Source: Arthrobacter sp. StoSoilB22
GTDB lineage: Bacteria > Actinomycetota > Actinomycetes > Actinomycetales > Micrococcaceae
Length of the DNA: 64,000 bases
NCBI RefSeq assembly: GCF_019977315.1
Contig: NZ_AP024652.1
Coordinates: 2,170,001-2,234,000 of the forward strand
Direction of reading: 5' to 3'
Positions 1-9,190 of the stretch are shown one piece after another. Within the stretch, counting starts at the first letter, position 1, and the number at the start of each line of letters is the position of its first letter. The notes beneath the pieces are model-generated. The model saw only the letters and a list, made by a program, of their open reading frames with translations, did no database searches and was not told where the DNA came from. A program made the position numbers and the translations under genes.

Positions 1-96
1 GGCCTGTTCCTGACCATCACCGCCGCTGTGCTGCTGGCCAACTTCCTGGTGGACATCCTCTACGTCCGCCTCGACCCGCGCGTGCGCAGCAACTAG
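1..96 (+). CDS. ABC transporter permease, DppB type (3' end only)
   Basis: Only the last 31 codons are in the window, read in frame from base 1 to a TAG at 94-96. The residues form a hydrophobic helix followed by a basic cytoplasmic end (ILYVRLDPRVR), the usual C-terminus of DppB/OppB-family inner-membrane permeases. Ten bases separate it from the DppC-type permease gene, as in peptide/oligosaccharide ABC operons. Its length and substrate cannot be judged here. Confidence 0.8.
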   Translation, partial: GLFLTITAAVLLANFLVDILYVRLDPRVRSN

Positions 97-106
97 AGGA
101 CCGATC

Positions 107-1045
107 ATGACTACCGCACTTCTGAAGCAGCCAACACCAACACAGGCTGTCCGCAAGCCCAACCGCAGCTTCGTCCACGGCCTCATCAGCAACAAGAAAG
201 CGCTGACGGGCATGGCCGTGATGGTCATCTTCCTTGCACTGGCACTGCTGGCGCCGGTGCTGTTCCCGGGTGACCCATCAAGGATCACCGCGATGGCCTC
301 CCTGGAACCATCGGCCGAGCACTGGCTTGGCACTACCGCCAAAGGACAGGACGTGCTCGCCCTGACCGTCCACGGCTCACGTAGTTCGCTGTTCGTGGGA
401 CTGACTGTGGGCGTGGCGTCCACTTTCATCGGCATCCTGGTGGGTCTGGCCTCGGCGTACTTCGGCAAATTCATTGACGAAGCACTGTCCCTGGTCACCA
501 ACGTTTTTCTGTTGCTGCCCGGCCTGCCATTGCTGGTCATCCTGGCCGCCTTCCTCCCGCCGGGCCTGGGCACAGTGATCCTGGTTCTTGTGGTCACCGG
601 GTGGGCCGGGTCAGCCCGCGTCCTGCGCTCACAAGCACTATCCATCCGCTCCAAGGACTTTGTGGCCGCGGCCGTAGTTTCCGGCGAACGGGCAGGCCGG
701 ATCATGTTCCGCGAGATCCTGCCCAACATGGCCTCGATCGTCATGGGCACCCTCCTGGCCTGCGTGATTTATGGAATCGGCGCCCAAGCGGGCCTGGAGT
801 TCCTGGGACTGGGCGATGTCAGCACGGTCTCCTGGGGAAACAACCTCTTCTGGGCCGGTAACGAAGGTGCCCTGCTGACCGGCAGTTGGTGGGTCTTTGT
901 ACCCTCCGGCGTGTGCATCGCGCTGGTGGCCTTCGCCCTTGCACTGATCAACTACGCGGTGGACGAAGTCACCAACCCGCGGCTCCGAAAGATCAAAACG
1001 CCCAAAACAACACCCGCGAAAGCCGAAAGGAGCGCCGCCAAATGA
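107..1045 (+). CDS. ABC transporter permease, DppC/OppC type
   Basis: A 312-residue integral membrane protein with the usual N-terminal cytoplasmic stretch, a first helix near residues 35-52, then a permease domain with several more helices. It has an EAA-like loop in the segment around residues 190-215 (AAVVSGERAGRIMFREILPN). It should pair with the upstream DppB-type permease and the two downstream ATPases. The family classically imports peptides or nickel. The two glycoside hydrolase genes in the same operon point instead to fructo-oligosaccharides, which is inference. The stop overlaps the next start (ATGA), so translation is coupled. Confidence 0.88.
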   Translation: MTTALLKQPTPTQAVRKPNRSFVHGLISNKKALTGMAVMVIFLALALLAPVLFPGDPSRITAMASLEPSAEHWLGTTAKGQDVLALTVHGSRSSLFVGLTVGVASTFIGILVGLASAYFGKFIDEALSLVTNVFLLLPGLPLLVILAAFLPPGLGTVILVLVVTGWAGSARVLRSQALSIRSKDFVAAAVVSGERAGRIMFREILPNMASIVMGTLLACVIYGIGAQAGLEFLGLGDVSTVSWGNNLFWAGNEGALLTGSWWVFVPSGVCIALVAFALALINYAVDEVTNPRLRKIKTPKTTPAKAERSAAK

Positions 1046-2004
1046 CCATCTCCCAGGTTTCCTTCGGCTCCCACCAACCTGTCCTGGAGGTCAAGAACCT
1101 CACGGTGCAGTACGTCGGCGATACCCGCTCCACCACCGCCGTCGATCACGTTTCCTTCAGCATCGGCACCGGCGAGGTGTTCGGTCTCGCGGGGGAGTCC
1201 GGATGCGGAAAATCCACCATCGCCAACTCGATCATGAGGCTCCTGAAGGATCCCGCGAAGATCGCCGGCGGCAGCATTTCCTTTGGCGGCAAGGACGTCC
1301 TGGCCATGACTCCGGAGGAGCTGCGGCGCTTCCGCTGGCAGGACGTGGCCATGGTTTTCCAATCGGCCATGAACTCGCTCAATCCGGTGCTGACCATCGG
1401 CGAACAGATCGTTGATATCTTCACGACCCATGCCGGCTATTCCCGCAAGGAATCAATGCGGCGAGCTGGGGAACTACTGGAACTGGTGAGGATCGAACCC
1501 TCCCGGCTCAAGTCCTACCCGCACCAGCTCTCAGGCGGCATGCGTCAACGAGCCGTGATTGCCATGGCTGTAGCGCTCAAGCCGTCACTCTTGATACTGG
1601 ACGAGCCAACTACCGCTCTGGATGTGGTGGTTCAGCAGGAAATTATGGCCCAGATCAAGGAGCTCCAGCGCGAGCTCGGTTTTTCTGTCCTGTTCATTAC
1701 GCACGACATGTCCCTCATGGTGGAACTCTCGCACCGCATGGCCGTGATGTATGGCGGGCGGATGGTGGAAACCGCCAAGGCCCATGACGTCTACGCCAAC
1801 CCCCGTCACCCGTACACCCAAGCCCTGATGGGCGCGTTCCCGCCGCTCACCGGCCCCCGCGTCCCATTGACGGGACTGCCCGACGGCGTGAAGTTCCGCA
1901 ACATCCCGGACCTCGCTGAGGTGGCACCCGGCCACTTTGTAGCCCCGTTTGACGCCGACACTTCGGTGGTCAATTCCGTCAACCTGGAAGGAGCCGCACG
2001 ATGA
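1042..2004 (+). CDS. ABC transporter ATP-binding protein, OppD/DppD type
   Basis: A 320-residue ATPase. The Walker A motif GESGCGKS is at residues 51-58, followed by a Q-loop, the signature LSGGM in YPHQLSGGMRQR, and Walker B LLILDEPTTAL. The C-terminal tail (NPRHPYTQALMGAFPP) is the oligopeptide-transporter C-terminal domain. The start at ATG 1042 overlaps the previous stop. An upstream in-frame extension lies inside the permease gene and was discarded. It powers the DppBC-type pore with the next ATPase. The substrate is probably a fructan oligomer, judged only from the operon. Confidence 0.9.
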   Translation: MTISQVSFGSHQPVLEVKNLTVQYVGDTRSTTAVDHVSFSIGTGEVFGLAGESGCGKSTIANSIMRLLKDPAKIAGGSISFGGKDVLAMTPEELRRFRWQDVAMVFQSAMNSLNPVLTIGEQIVDIFTTHAGYSRKESMRRAGELLELVRIEPSRLKSYPHQLSGGMRQRAVIAMAVALKPSLLILDEPTTALDVVVQQEIMAQIKELQRELGFSVLFITHDMSLMVELSHRMAVMYGGRMVETAKAHDVYANPRHPYTQALMGAFPPLTGPRVPLTGLPDGVKFRNIPDLAEVAPGHFVAPFDADTSVVNSVNLEGAAR

Positions 2005-3095
2005 GCCACTCACTGATGACCCCGGCGGCCGTGTCCACCACCGGCACCCCTGCCTTGGAAATTCGCGGCCTTGGAAAGACTTTCCCCATTGGCGGTTTGT
2101 TCTCCCGCGATTCTGTCCGCGCCCTCCACGGGATCGACCTGAGCATCGCCAAAGGCGAAATCGTAGCGCTCGTGGGGGAGTCCGGTTCCGGCAAGAGCAC
2201 CTTGGCCCGCTGTGTGGCGCGGCTCGAAAAGCCTAGTTCAGGGGAAATCCTGATTGACGGCGTCGACGTCCTCAAACGCGACCGGTTCCAAGCATCGCGT
2301 GCGTTCCGATCAAAACTGCAGATGGTGTTCCAAGACCCCTTCGGTTCACTGAACCCGGCCCACAGGATGGATCACTTCCTGCGGCGCTCGTTGGCGATCC
2401 ACGGCAGGAGCGGCGGAAGCGAGCGGGAGACCCAGCGGCGGCTCGAAGAACTCATGACCACCGTTGGCCTTCAGGCTGACATGCTGAACTCGTATCCGCA
2501 CGAGCTCTCCGGCGGCCAGCGCCAACGCGTTGCGATCGCCCGGGCCCTCGCCGTTGAACCGCAGGTCATCCTGGCTGATGAGCCCACGTCCATGCTGGAC
2601 GTTTCTGTCCGGATCGGCGTGCTGAACCTGATGCGCAAGCTCCGCGACGAGCAGGGCATCTCCATGCTCTACATCACCCACGACCTCGCGTCCGCACGGT
2701 ACTTGGCAGACAGGACCGCGGTCATGTTCGCCGGTGAACTGGTTGAAGAAGGCGAGTCCTTGGACCTTCTGGCCAATCCTGCCCACCCCTACACGCAACT
2801 ACTGGTTTCAGCTGTCCCTGACCCGGCCCGTGCAGGCTCCTATGATCCGGTACGCAGGGCTGAACTGCGGCAAGCGGTCATGGCCTCAACGCACTGCGCG
2901 TTCCACGGCGATCCGAACCAAGCATGCTCGTCCGAGGAACCTGTGCGCCATCAGGTGGGTGACCCCGAAAACCGTCACTGGGTTCGCTGCCACCTCTACC
3001 GGCCGTGGGCTGCTGCCGGCAGTCATGCCTTGGTCAGTGAACCAACCCAAACCAGCCACCCGGCGTCGAACGCTCACGAAGAGGCTTCCGCATGA
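2001..3095 (+). CDS. ABC transporter ATP-binding protein, OppF/DppF type
   Basis: A 364-residue ATPase with Walker A GESGSGKS at residues 59-66, signature LSGGQRQRVAIARAL and Walker B VILADEPTSMLD. It ends in the oligopeptide/dipeptide C-terminal domain (NPAHPYTQLLVSAVPDP), which includes a cysteine pair (HCAFHG...ACSSEEP) of the type seen in OppF/DppF. The start at ATG 2001 overlaps the upstream stop, and its own stop overlaps the GH32 start. It forms the heteromeric ATPase pair with the preceding gene. Confidence 0.9.
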   Translation: MSHSLMTPAAVSTTGTPALEIRGLGKTFPIGGLFSRDSVRALHGIDLSIAKGEIVALVGESGSGKSTLARCVARLEKPSSGEILIDGVDVLKRDRFQASRAFRSKLQMVFQDPFGSLNPAHRMDHFLRRSLAIHGRSGGSERETQRRLEELMTTVGLQADMLNSYPHELSGGQRQRVAIARALAVEPQVILADEPTSMLDVSVRIGVLNLMRKLRDEQGISMLYITHDLASARYLADRTAVMFAGELVEEGESLDLLANPAHPYTQLLVSAVPDPARAGSYDPVRRAELRQAVMASTHCAFHGDPNQACSSEEPVRHQVGDPENRHWVRCHLYRPWAAAGSHALVSEPTQTSHPASNAHEEASA

Positions 3096-4654
3096 CTGAA
3101 CTTACCCACCCGCTCGCCACCGTTCCGCGCGACGAACTGCTGTCCCGCGCCGAGGCCGACCCCCTTCGCCCGCGATTCCACTTCGTTTCACCGGCCGGTT
3201 GGCTCAACGATCCCAACGGGGTCAGCCAGTGGAACGGCACGTACCACTTGTTCTACCAATACAACCCTGAGGGTGCTTTTCATCACCGGATTCAGTGGGG
3301 CCATGCCACTAGCTCGGACCTGGTCACCTGGACTGATCAGCCCGTGGCTTTGGAGCCATCCGCGGGACCGGATGCCGAGGGCTGCTGGTCCGGGGTGTTG
3401 GTGAACGACGACGGCACACCCACCTTGGTGTACTCCGGACGGTTCGCGGACAAGGAGTTGCCCTGCGTCGCCATAGGATCCCCTGACCTTCTGGACTGGA
3501 CCAAGGATCCCGGGAACCCCGTGATCGCAGCGCCGCCTGCAGGGGTGGACATCACTGCCTACCGCGATCACTGCGTATGGCGCGAGGGGACCGTGTGGAG
3601 GCAGTTGGTAGGCTCAGGAATTCGTCATCGCGGCGGTACGGCGTTCTTGTACGAGTCTTCGGACTTGAGATCGTGGGACTACGTGGGGCCGCTGTTCATC
3701 GGAGATGCCTCACAGGGTGACCCGGCGGACACTGACTGGACCGGGACCATGTGGGAATGCGTTGACCTGTTCCGGGCAGGACAAGGTTCTTTAGGATCCG
3801 CACCTGCTGACGACTCGCCGGATGTGCTGGTTTTCTCCGCGTGGAACGACGGCGAAACCCGCCACCCGCTGTACTGGACCGGTCGCTACGCCGGAAATTC
3901 CTTCGAACCGGAGGCTTTGCACCGGCTGGACCTTGGGGGTCGCTTCTTCTACGCCCCGCAGTCTTTCCAGGATGAGTCCGGTCGACGTGTCATGTTCGGC
4001 TGGATGCAGGAAGGTCGCAGCGACGCAGCCATGGTGGAGGCCGGCTGGTCCGGGGTGATGAGCTTGCCGCGGCTCACCACGGTGGCCAACGACGGAACCC
4101 TGGAGTTTGCACCGGTTCCCGAAATCGCGAAACTCCGTCGCAACCACGTCAGCGTGCCGGCCCAGGTTTTGGTGGGGGCTGGAACGCCACTGGATACCCG
4201 TGTGTCCGGCAACCAGCTGGACCTTGAGCTGGACCTACACCTTGCCCCTGGTGCGGAGGTTCGCCTCGGCGTGCTCGTGTCCACGGATGGTGCTGAGGAA
4301 ACGCTCATCATGCTGAGCCGGGCTGCTGACGAAACCCCAACAGGCACTCTTCGCCTTGACCGGACCCGCAGCAGCCTCAACCCTGCCGTTGACGTTGAGG
4401 ACAAGTCCGGCCCCATTCCCATGACTAATGGGCGAGTTCGCCTGCGCGTTCTGGTGGACCGGTCCGCCGTCGAAATTTTCGCCAATGGCAAGCCGCTCAC
4501 GGCCCGTATTTACCCAACCCTCGGCGGCGAGCGCGTGACGCTGGCAGCCACCGAAGGTTCGGTGCGGATCCTCTCCTTCGATGCCTGGACCATGGCCGGG
4601 GTCTTTGAAGAGACCCGTAGCCTGCAGCCGGAACGGAAGAAAACCCATGGATGA
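3092..4654 (+). CDS. GH32 beta-fructosidase, probably cytoplasmic
   Basis: A 520-residue glycoside hydrolase family 32 enzyme that releases fructose from sucrose or fructan oligomers. The five-bladed propeller motifs are intact. The nucleophile is D40 in WLNDPNG. The transition-state Asp is D159 in YRDHC, where the common RDP triad is RDH. The acid/base is E222 in MWECVDLF. A C-terminal beta-sandwich ends with DRSAVEIFANG. No signal peptide is visible, so it probably acts on imported oligosaccharides. It overlaps the upstream ATPase gene by 4 bp and the next GH32 gene by 8 bp. Exact specificity (sucrose, levanbiose, inulobiose) cannot be read from sequence. Confidence 0.92.
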   Translation: MTELTHPLATVPRDELLSRAEADPLRPRFHFVSPAGWLNDPNGVSQWNGTYHLFYQYNPEGAFHHRIQWGHATSSDLVTWTDQPVALEPSAGPDAEGCWSGVLVNDDGTPTLVYSGRFADKELPCVAIGSPDLLDWTKDPGNPVIAAPPAGVDITAYRDHCVWREGTVWRQLVGSGIRHRGGTAFLYESSDLRSWDYVGPLFIGDASQGDPADTDWTGTMWECVDLFRAGQGSLGSAPADDSPDVLVFSAWNDGETRHPLYWTGRYAGNSFEPEALHRLDLGGRFFYAPQSFQDESGRRVMFGWMQEGRSDAAMVEAGWSGVMSLPRLTTVANDGTLEFAPVPEIAKLRRNHVSVPAQVLVGAGTPLDTRVSGNQLDLELDLHLAPGAEVRLGVLVSTDGAEETLIMLSRAADETPTGTLRLDRTRSSLNPAVDVEDKSGPIPMTNGRVRLRVLVDRSAVEIFANGKPLTARIYPTLGGERVTLAATEGSVRILSFDAWTMAGVFEETRSLQPERKKTHG

Positions 4655-6212
4655 ATCACTGTCAGTCTCCCGCCGCGGACTTCTGACCGGCGCTGGCGCT
4701 GTTGCGCTGGGCGGGTCCATCGCGCTCTCCACTCCTGGAGGACCCGCTATGGCGGTGGGTGGCCCAGCCTCGAAAGGATCATCGCGGATGCGCCCTGTCT
4801 ATCACTTCAGCGTGACCGACAACTGGAAGAACGATCCCCAACGACCCATCTACCTTGACGGGGAGTACCACTACTACTACCTGTACAACGCTGACTACAT
4901 CAAGGGCGGTGGAGGCACGTCCTGGCGCAGGGCCACCACCACGGATCACGTCGCATTCCGGGATCGCGGAGTGGCGATACCCAAGTTCCGCAACGGCAAC
5001 GGCGATTGTTGGTCCGGATGTCTGGTGGTTGATGATGCCAATACTGCCGGATATGGTGCTGGAGCCGTCATAGCCCTAGTTACCCAGGCTCCGGAAGGCC
5101 GGCAGGCACAATACCTCTGGTACTCCACGGACAGGGGGCGCTCTTTCACGCCCGGCGGCGAGGCGCCGGTACTGCCCAACCCGGGGGTGCACGATTTCCG
5201 AGACCCCAAGGTGATCTGGGACGCAGACCGCGGCCGGTGGTTCATGGCCAATGCCGAGGGGCAGAAGCTGGGTTTTTACACTTCCCCGGACCTTCGGTCC
5301 TGGAAACGTGTTGGCGAATTTCTTCGCAGCGACCTGGGGCTGCTGGAGTGCCCTGACCTCTTCAAGATGACTGCCGACGACGGCACCTCGCACTGGGTCC
5401 TTGGTACCAGTGCCAATGGCAAGGGGCGCGGGTTGCCTGCGACGTATGCGTATTGGACTGGAGCTTTTGACGGCAGCTCCTTCACCCCCGACCACGCCGA
5501 GCCGGAATGGCTTGATTATGGCTTCGACTTTTATGGCGCAGTGACCTACCCGCATCACGATGCGACGGGTGCGGAGGACCCAACCCTCCGACGGGCAATC
5601 GGCTGGGCCAATTTCTGGGATTACCCCCACAACACGCCAACCCTTTCCACTGACGGCTACAACGGCGATGACATGATTGTCCGCGATGTCCGGCTCAAGC
5701 GTGGAAGCGACGCCTATTACCTCGCCTCAGCGCCCACATCTGCCCTGAGCGATCACGTGAAGCGCACACATCGACTAGGTGATGTGGCGGTTGCCGGTAC
5801 TCATGACCTGAAGATCCGCTCGAATGCTTACGATCTGAGCTGCGAGGTGGTGTGGGATCCGGCCGCGCCGCCGGCCAATCTCGGGTTGGAGGTATGCCGC
5901 GCGCCAGGTGGAGGCAGGCATGTGGCCGCCGGTGCGTTCCTGCGTGGCTCGTTTACGTACGTCAACCGCCGCCCCACCGTTAACCCCACTGCGGGGGAAA
6001 CCCAAACCGCGATGGATCCCACCACTGGCAGACTTACGCTCCGCATCCTTGTGGATCGCACCAGCGTCGAAGTGTTCGTCGGCGATGGGCGCGTGGTGCA
6101 CTCGCACCGGGTTTTCCCCCTTGAAGGTGATGACGGCATCCGCCTTTACGCCCATGAAGGATCGGCCACATTCCAGGACCTGACCATCCGTGAGCTCAAG
6201 GTCACGCCCTAG
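4647..6212 (+). CDS. Secreted GH32 levanase / levan fructotransferase-like enzyme
   Basis: A 521-residue GH32 protein with a twin-arginine-like signal (SRRGLL at residues 8-13, then a hydrophobic core and a likely cleavage after AMA near residue 36). Catalytic residues are D63 in WKNDPQRP, D186 in FRDPK and E234 in ECPDLF. The NDPQRP form in place of NDPNG, and the overall sequence pattern, recall the Arthrobacter levan fructotransferases that release difructose anhydride IV, and related levanases. Start ATG 4647 was chosen because it begins the signal peptide. It should cut extracellular levan, with products taken up by the upstream ABC system. Hydrolase versus transferase activity is undecided. 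Confidence 0.85.
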   Translation: MDESLSVSRRGLLTGAGAVALGGSIALSTPGGPAMAVGGPASKGSSRMRPVYHFSVTDNWKNDPQRPIYLDGEYHYYYLYNADYIKGGGGTSWRRATTTDHVAFRDRGVAIPKFRNGNGDCWSGCLVVDDANTAGYGAGAVIALVTQAPEGRQAQYLWYSTDRGRSFTPGGEAPVLPNPGVHDFRDPKVIWDADRGRWFMANAEGQKLGFYTSPDLRSWKRVGEFLRSDLGLLECPDLFKMTADDGTSHWVLGTSANGKGRGLPATYAYWTGAFDGSSFTPDHAEPEWLDYGFDFYGAVTYPHHDATGAEDPTLRRAIGWANFWDYPHNTPTLSTDGYNGDDMIVRDVRLKRGSDAYYLASAPTSALSDHVKRTHRLGDVAVAGTHDLKIRSNAYDLSCEVVWDPAAPPANLGLEVCRAPGGGRHVAAGAFLRGSFTYVNRRPTVNPTAGETQTAMDPTTGRLTLRILVDRTSVEVFVGDGRVVHSHRVFPLEGDDGIRLYAHEGSATFQDLTIRELKVTP

Positions 6213-6230
6213 CCCCACCCAAAAATAACG

Positions 6231-6264
6231 AAGGGCAGGACCACTGGTGGGTGGTCCTGCCCTT
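6231..6264 (+). terminator. Intrinsic terminator of the fructan operon (bidirectional)
   Basis: A perfect 14-bp inverted repeat (6231-6244 with 6251-6264) with a 6-nt loop, starting 18 bases after the GH32 stop. A-rich sequence before and TT after make it usable from both strands. It lies between convergent genes. Confidence 0.85.
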
Positions 6265-6378
6265 GGTGCGATGGGTCGCGCCCTTGCGCCCGGAGGTCGG
6301 GTTACCTGTTGCGATGGTGTGCCGGAGCGGTTCCTACGCGTACCGAACCTGTTCTTCGGCGTTTAGTAATACGTTGAG

Positions 6379-7824
6379 CTACATGATGCCCGTTGGTACA
6401 AGCAATGCCCAGGCGAGTGCGGGTGCCACCAAAACCACTCCGCCGGCGTACATCATCAGCTGCTTATAGACGCGCTGACGGTCATCTTCGCGAGCGTTGG
6501 CCACCACCAACGCGCCGTCGGTGGAGAACGGCGATACGTCCACCACGGTGGCGGCGGTCGCCAGGGCCGCAACGGTTCCCGATGCACTGAGCGAACTCGT
6601 TGCCAGCAAAGGACCAGCCAGAGGGATGAAAGCTGTCAGCAGTGCGGTGGAGGAGGCGAAAGCGGAGCCGACGCCGATGACGTAGCAGAGTACCAGGGCA
6701 ATGAGGAGAGGTGCTCCGAGGGCCAGGGCTTGCTCTGCGAGGGTGTCGATGACGCCAACGTGCTGCAGGAGGGAAACGTAAGTGATCATTCCGGCGACGA
6801 GCAGCACGGTGGACCAGGAGACTCCGCCGATGAAGGTTTGGTGCTCCCTGATGTTGACCAGCGCCAGCAGGAGTCCCGCCGAGAGGGCGACGAAGCCGAT
6901 GGGCATGTGGAAGCCCAAGGCGCAGACAAGCATGGCCACGATGAGCCCCAGCGTCAGGATCTGCTGGCCGTGCGGGCGGGTGGGTCGTGCCTCGAGCTCG
7001 GCGTGCTGGCCTGCGGCGCCGTCGCGGAGTTTACCCAAAAGGGCGAACAGCACCACAGTGAGTACGGACAGGATCAGATTCAGTGCGAAGCTCGCTCCGA
7101 AAAGTGCGCCCTGGGAGATCGGGAAGCCGTTCTTGACAGCAATGTCATGCACCAGGACACCCGCCACGGACAGCGGGGAGAAGCCGCCTGCGTGGGCTCC
7201 GTTGATGATGAATGCGCCCATAAGAACCGGGTGGATGCGTGACTCGTAGGCCAGGCCGATCGCAGCCGGTGCCAGCAGAGCCACGGCGGCGGGGGAGAAC
7301 GTGCCCAGGGCGGTCAGTGATGCTGCGAGCAGGAAGAATACCCACGGCAGCAGCAGAGTCTTTCCACGAACAAGCCTGACGCAGTTTTGGACGATGATGT
7401 CGATGGTCCCGTTTCGCTGGGCCATGCTGAAGAAGTAGGTAACACCGATGATGGTGATCACGATGTTCGCCGGGAAATCGGCCAGGATCTCCTTGTCGGT
7501 CATACCCAGCATGAAGTAGCCAACCCCGAAGGATGCCACGAGTCCCATGACACCGATGTTCAGTGGCCACTTGGTGGCGACGACGAACATCACCACAAGG
7601 ATTACCAGCGGGATGATCTGGATGGCAGTCATGGTCGGCTCCGATTCAGGGGTGGCCGCCGGGTTGAAGATGGCACCCCCGAACAGGATGGCAAACAGAC
7701 CCAGGATGACTGAAGCGGCAACCGTTATCAGCAGGATACGGCGGCGGTTGCCGGGTCGCTGGGAACGCTCTTCCCGGATGTCGCTCTCAGCCTCGGGAGC
7801 TGGTGTGGAAATAGTCTTAGCCAT
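6379..7824 (-). CDS. SLC13/MatC-type dicarboxylate or tricarboxylate carrier
   Basis: A 481-residue membrane protein with about a dozen hydrophobic segments after a charged 30-residue N-terminus. The N-terminal half resembles the MatC dicarboxylate-carrier domain, and the segment TALGTFSPAAVALLAPAAIGLAY is typical of ion-transporter-superfamily carboxylate permeases. It lies 12 bp downstream of a PrpF-type isomerase gene on the same strand and is probably co-transcribed. The pair is expected to import and convert an unsaturated di- or tricarboxylate such as an aconitate. The identity of the acid is inference. Confidence 0.75.
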   Translation of the reverse strand: MAKTISTPAPEAESDIREERSQRPGNRRRILLITVAASVILGLFAILFGGAIFNPAATPESEPTMTAIQIIPLVILVVMFVVATKWPLNIGVMGLVASFGVGYFMLGMTDKEILADFPANIVITIIGVTYFFSMAQRNGTIDIIVQNCVRLVRGKTLLLPWVFFLLAASLTALGTFSPAAVALLAPAAIGLAYESRIHPVLMGAFIINGAHAGGFSPLSVAGVLVHDIAVKNGFPISQGALFGASFALNLILSVLTVVLFALLGKLRDGAAGQHAELEARPTRPHGQQILTLGLIVAMLVCALGFHMPIGFVALSAGLLLALVNIREHQTFIGGVSWSTVLLVAGMITYVSLLQHVGVIDTLAEQALALGAPLLIALVLCYVIGVGSAFASSTALLTAFIPLAGPLLATSSLSASGTVAALATAATVVDVSPFSTDGALVVANAREDDRQRVYKQLMMYAGGVVLVAPALAWALLVPTGIM

Positions 7825-7836
7825 GGTTGTTTCTCC

Positions 7837-8949
7837 TCATCGAGTGGCTGTTGCTAGTGAGGCTTCGACGACGTTGCCGAGAGTCTCCGGGAGGTGAATG
7901 ATGCTGGAGGCGATGGTGCGCGCTGTTCGGTCTACGCCCACCAGAAGGGACCCATCTAGTTCCTCGCTCCAGGTTTCGATGACGCCGGCAGGTGTCCGCA
8001 GTTTCAGGACTGCCTGGGGTGCGTCGCCGGTGATGTCGTTCATTACCGTGCCCGGGGTGCGGGTGGCGAGTGTGAGGGCGATGCTGCCGGTGATGGCCAA
8101 CGCCGGATGGGGCTTGCCCATCGACAGCATCATGACGTTGACGTCGCACTCCGGCCCGGTGGGTGGGCCGACGATTGCGAGCTTGGGAACGGCGCGTGCG
8201 GCTTCGGCTGGAGTTGCTGCCATTCCCATTCGGACCGCTGCCTGACGACGGATGACGTCCAGGGTATCCAGGTGCAATTCCACGCTGGCCTTCCACGTCT
8301 CGTAGCGGGCTGTGTCCAGTCCAAGTTCCTCGGCCCGGACGATGACTACCGGGGCGCCGGCATCCACCATCGATACGGTCCAGCGGGTTCCGCCGGCCAT
8401 GATCGTGTCTGACGCCTCACCCGTGGGGAGCAGATGTCCGGTGGTCTTGCCGGCCGGATCTTGGAAGCCAAGACCGACTTTGTAGCCGGGAAACACGACG
8501 CCGGGCATGTGCGCGTCCGGGGTGATCGGCAGCGCGCCGGCAGGTGTGGAAACCCGCTGGATGATGATCTGGCCCGTGTTGGTGTTACGGGTGACGATGC
8601 GGGTGGAATCGGCGTCGGGCACGACCCAGCCTTTCTCGATGGCGTAGAGGCCGACGACGGCGGAGCAGTTCCCGCAGTTGCTGCCCCAGTCAACGGTGGC
8701 CTCCTCGATGCCCACCTGGGCGAAGGTGAATTCGACGTCCACCCCCGGGTTCGCCGGTCGGCTGAGGATCATTGCCTTACTGGTAGTCGATGTAGCCCCG
8801 CCCACCCCATCGATTTGCCGGGTATCGGGGCTTCCAAAGAGTCGTGGCAGGAGATCGTCCAGGTTGGCGTTGGCCGTATCCAGGTGTTCAGTTTCAAAGA
8901 CCCAGCACTTGCTGGTTCCTCCGCGCATCCATTCAGCTTCGATCTTCAT
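7837..8949 (-). CDS. PrpF-family isomerase/tautomerase
   Basis: A 370-residue PrpF-family protein, a diaminopimelate-epimerase-like fold. Visible hallmarks are the N-terminal WMRGGTSK, a GGATSTTSK segment, and the paired cysteine region WGSNCGNCSA. The family includes 2-methylaconitate isomerase, aconitate delta-isomerase and 4-oxalomesaconate tautomerase. Start ATG 8949 was preferred over the ATG at 9030 because WMRGGTSK normally sits at the N-terminus and a purine-rich stretch precedes it. No prpB, prpC, prpD or gallate genes are nearby, so methylcitrate or gallate roles are not supported here. Neighbours are a carboxylate carrier and a divergent LysR regulator. Confidence 0.83.
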   Translation of the reverse strand: MKIEAEWMRGGTSKCWVFETEHLDTANANLDDLLPRLFGSPDTRQIDGVGGATSTTSKAMILSRPANPGVDVEFTFAQVGIEEATVDWGSNCGNCSAVVGLYAIEKGWVVPDADSTRIVTRNTNTGQIIIQRVSTPAGALPITPDAHMPGVVFPGYKVGLGFQDPAGKTTGHLLPTGEASDTIMAGGTRWTVSMVDAGAPVVIVRAEELGLDTARYETWKASVELHLDTLDVIRRQAAVRMGMAATPAEAARAVPKLAIVGPPTGPECDVNVMMLSMGKPHPALAITGSIALTLATRTPGTVMNDITGDAPQAVLKLRTPAGVIETWSEELDGSLLVGVDRTARTIASSIIHLPETLGNVVEASLATATR

Positions 8950-9190
8950 TGTGCTTCCCTGCCTCTCGTGGCAATCCTGCAAAGTTTGTTTGCCTGTTAC
9001 GAGGATGATCCGAATCACATATGAAGACAATGTTGGATAAATGAGGGGGAGTGTAGTGATCCTTCATTCACTGTGTAGGCAGGGTTAGGCAGAGCTTGAA
9101 GATTGCGAAAACCCTGGTTTCCACCCTGCTGCAGGCGCTGAATGCCGTGCAACTGCTTAGAATGAACCAAGTATGGAGAAGGGTGAAGCG

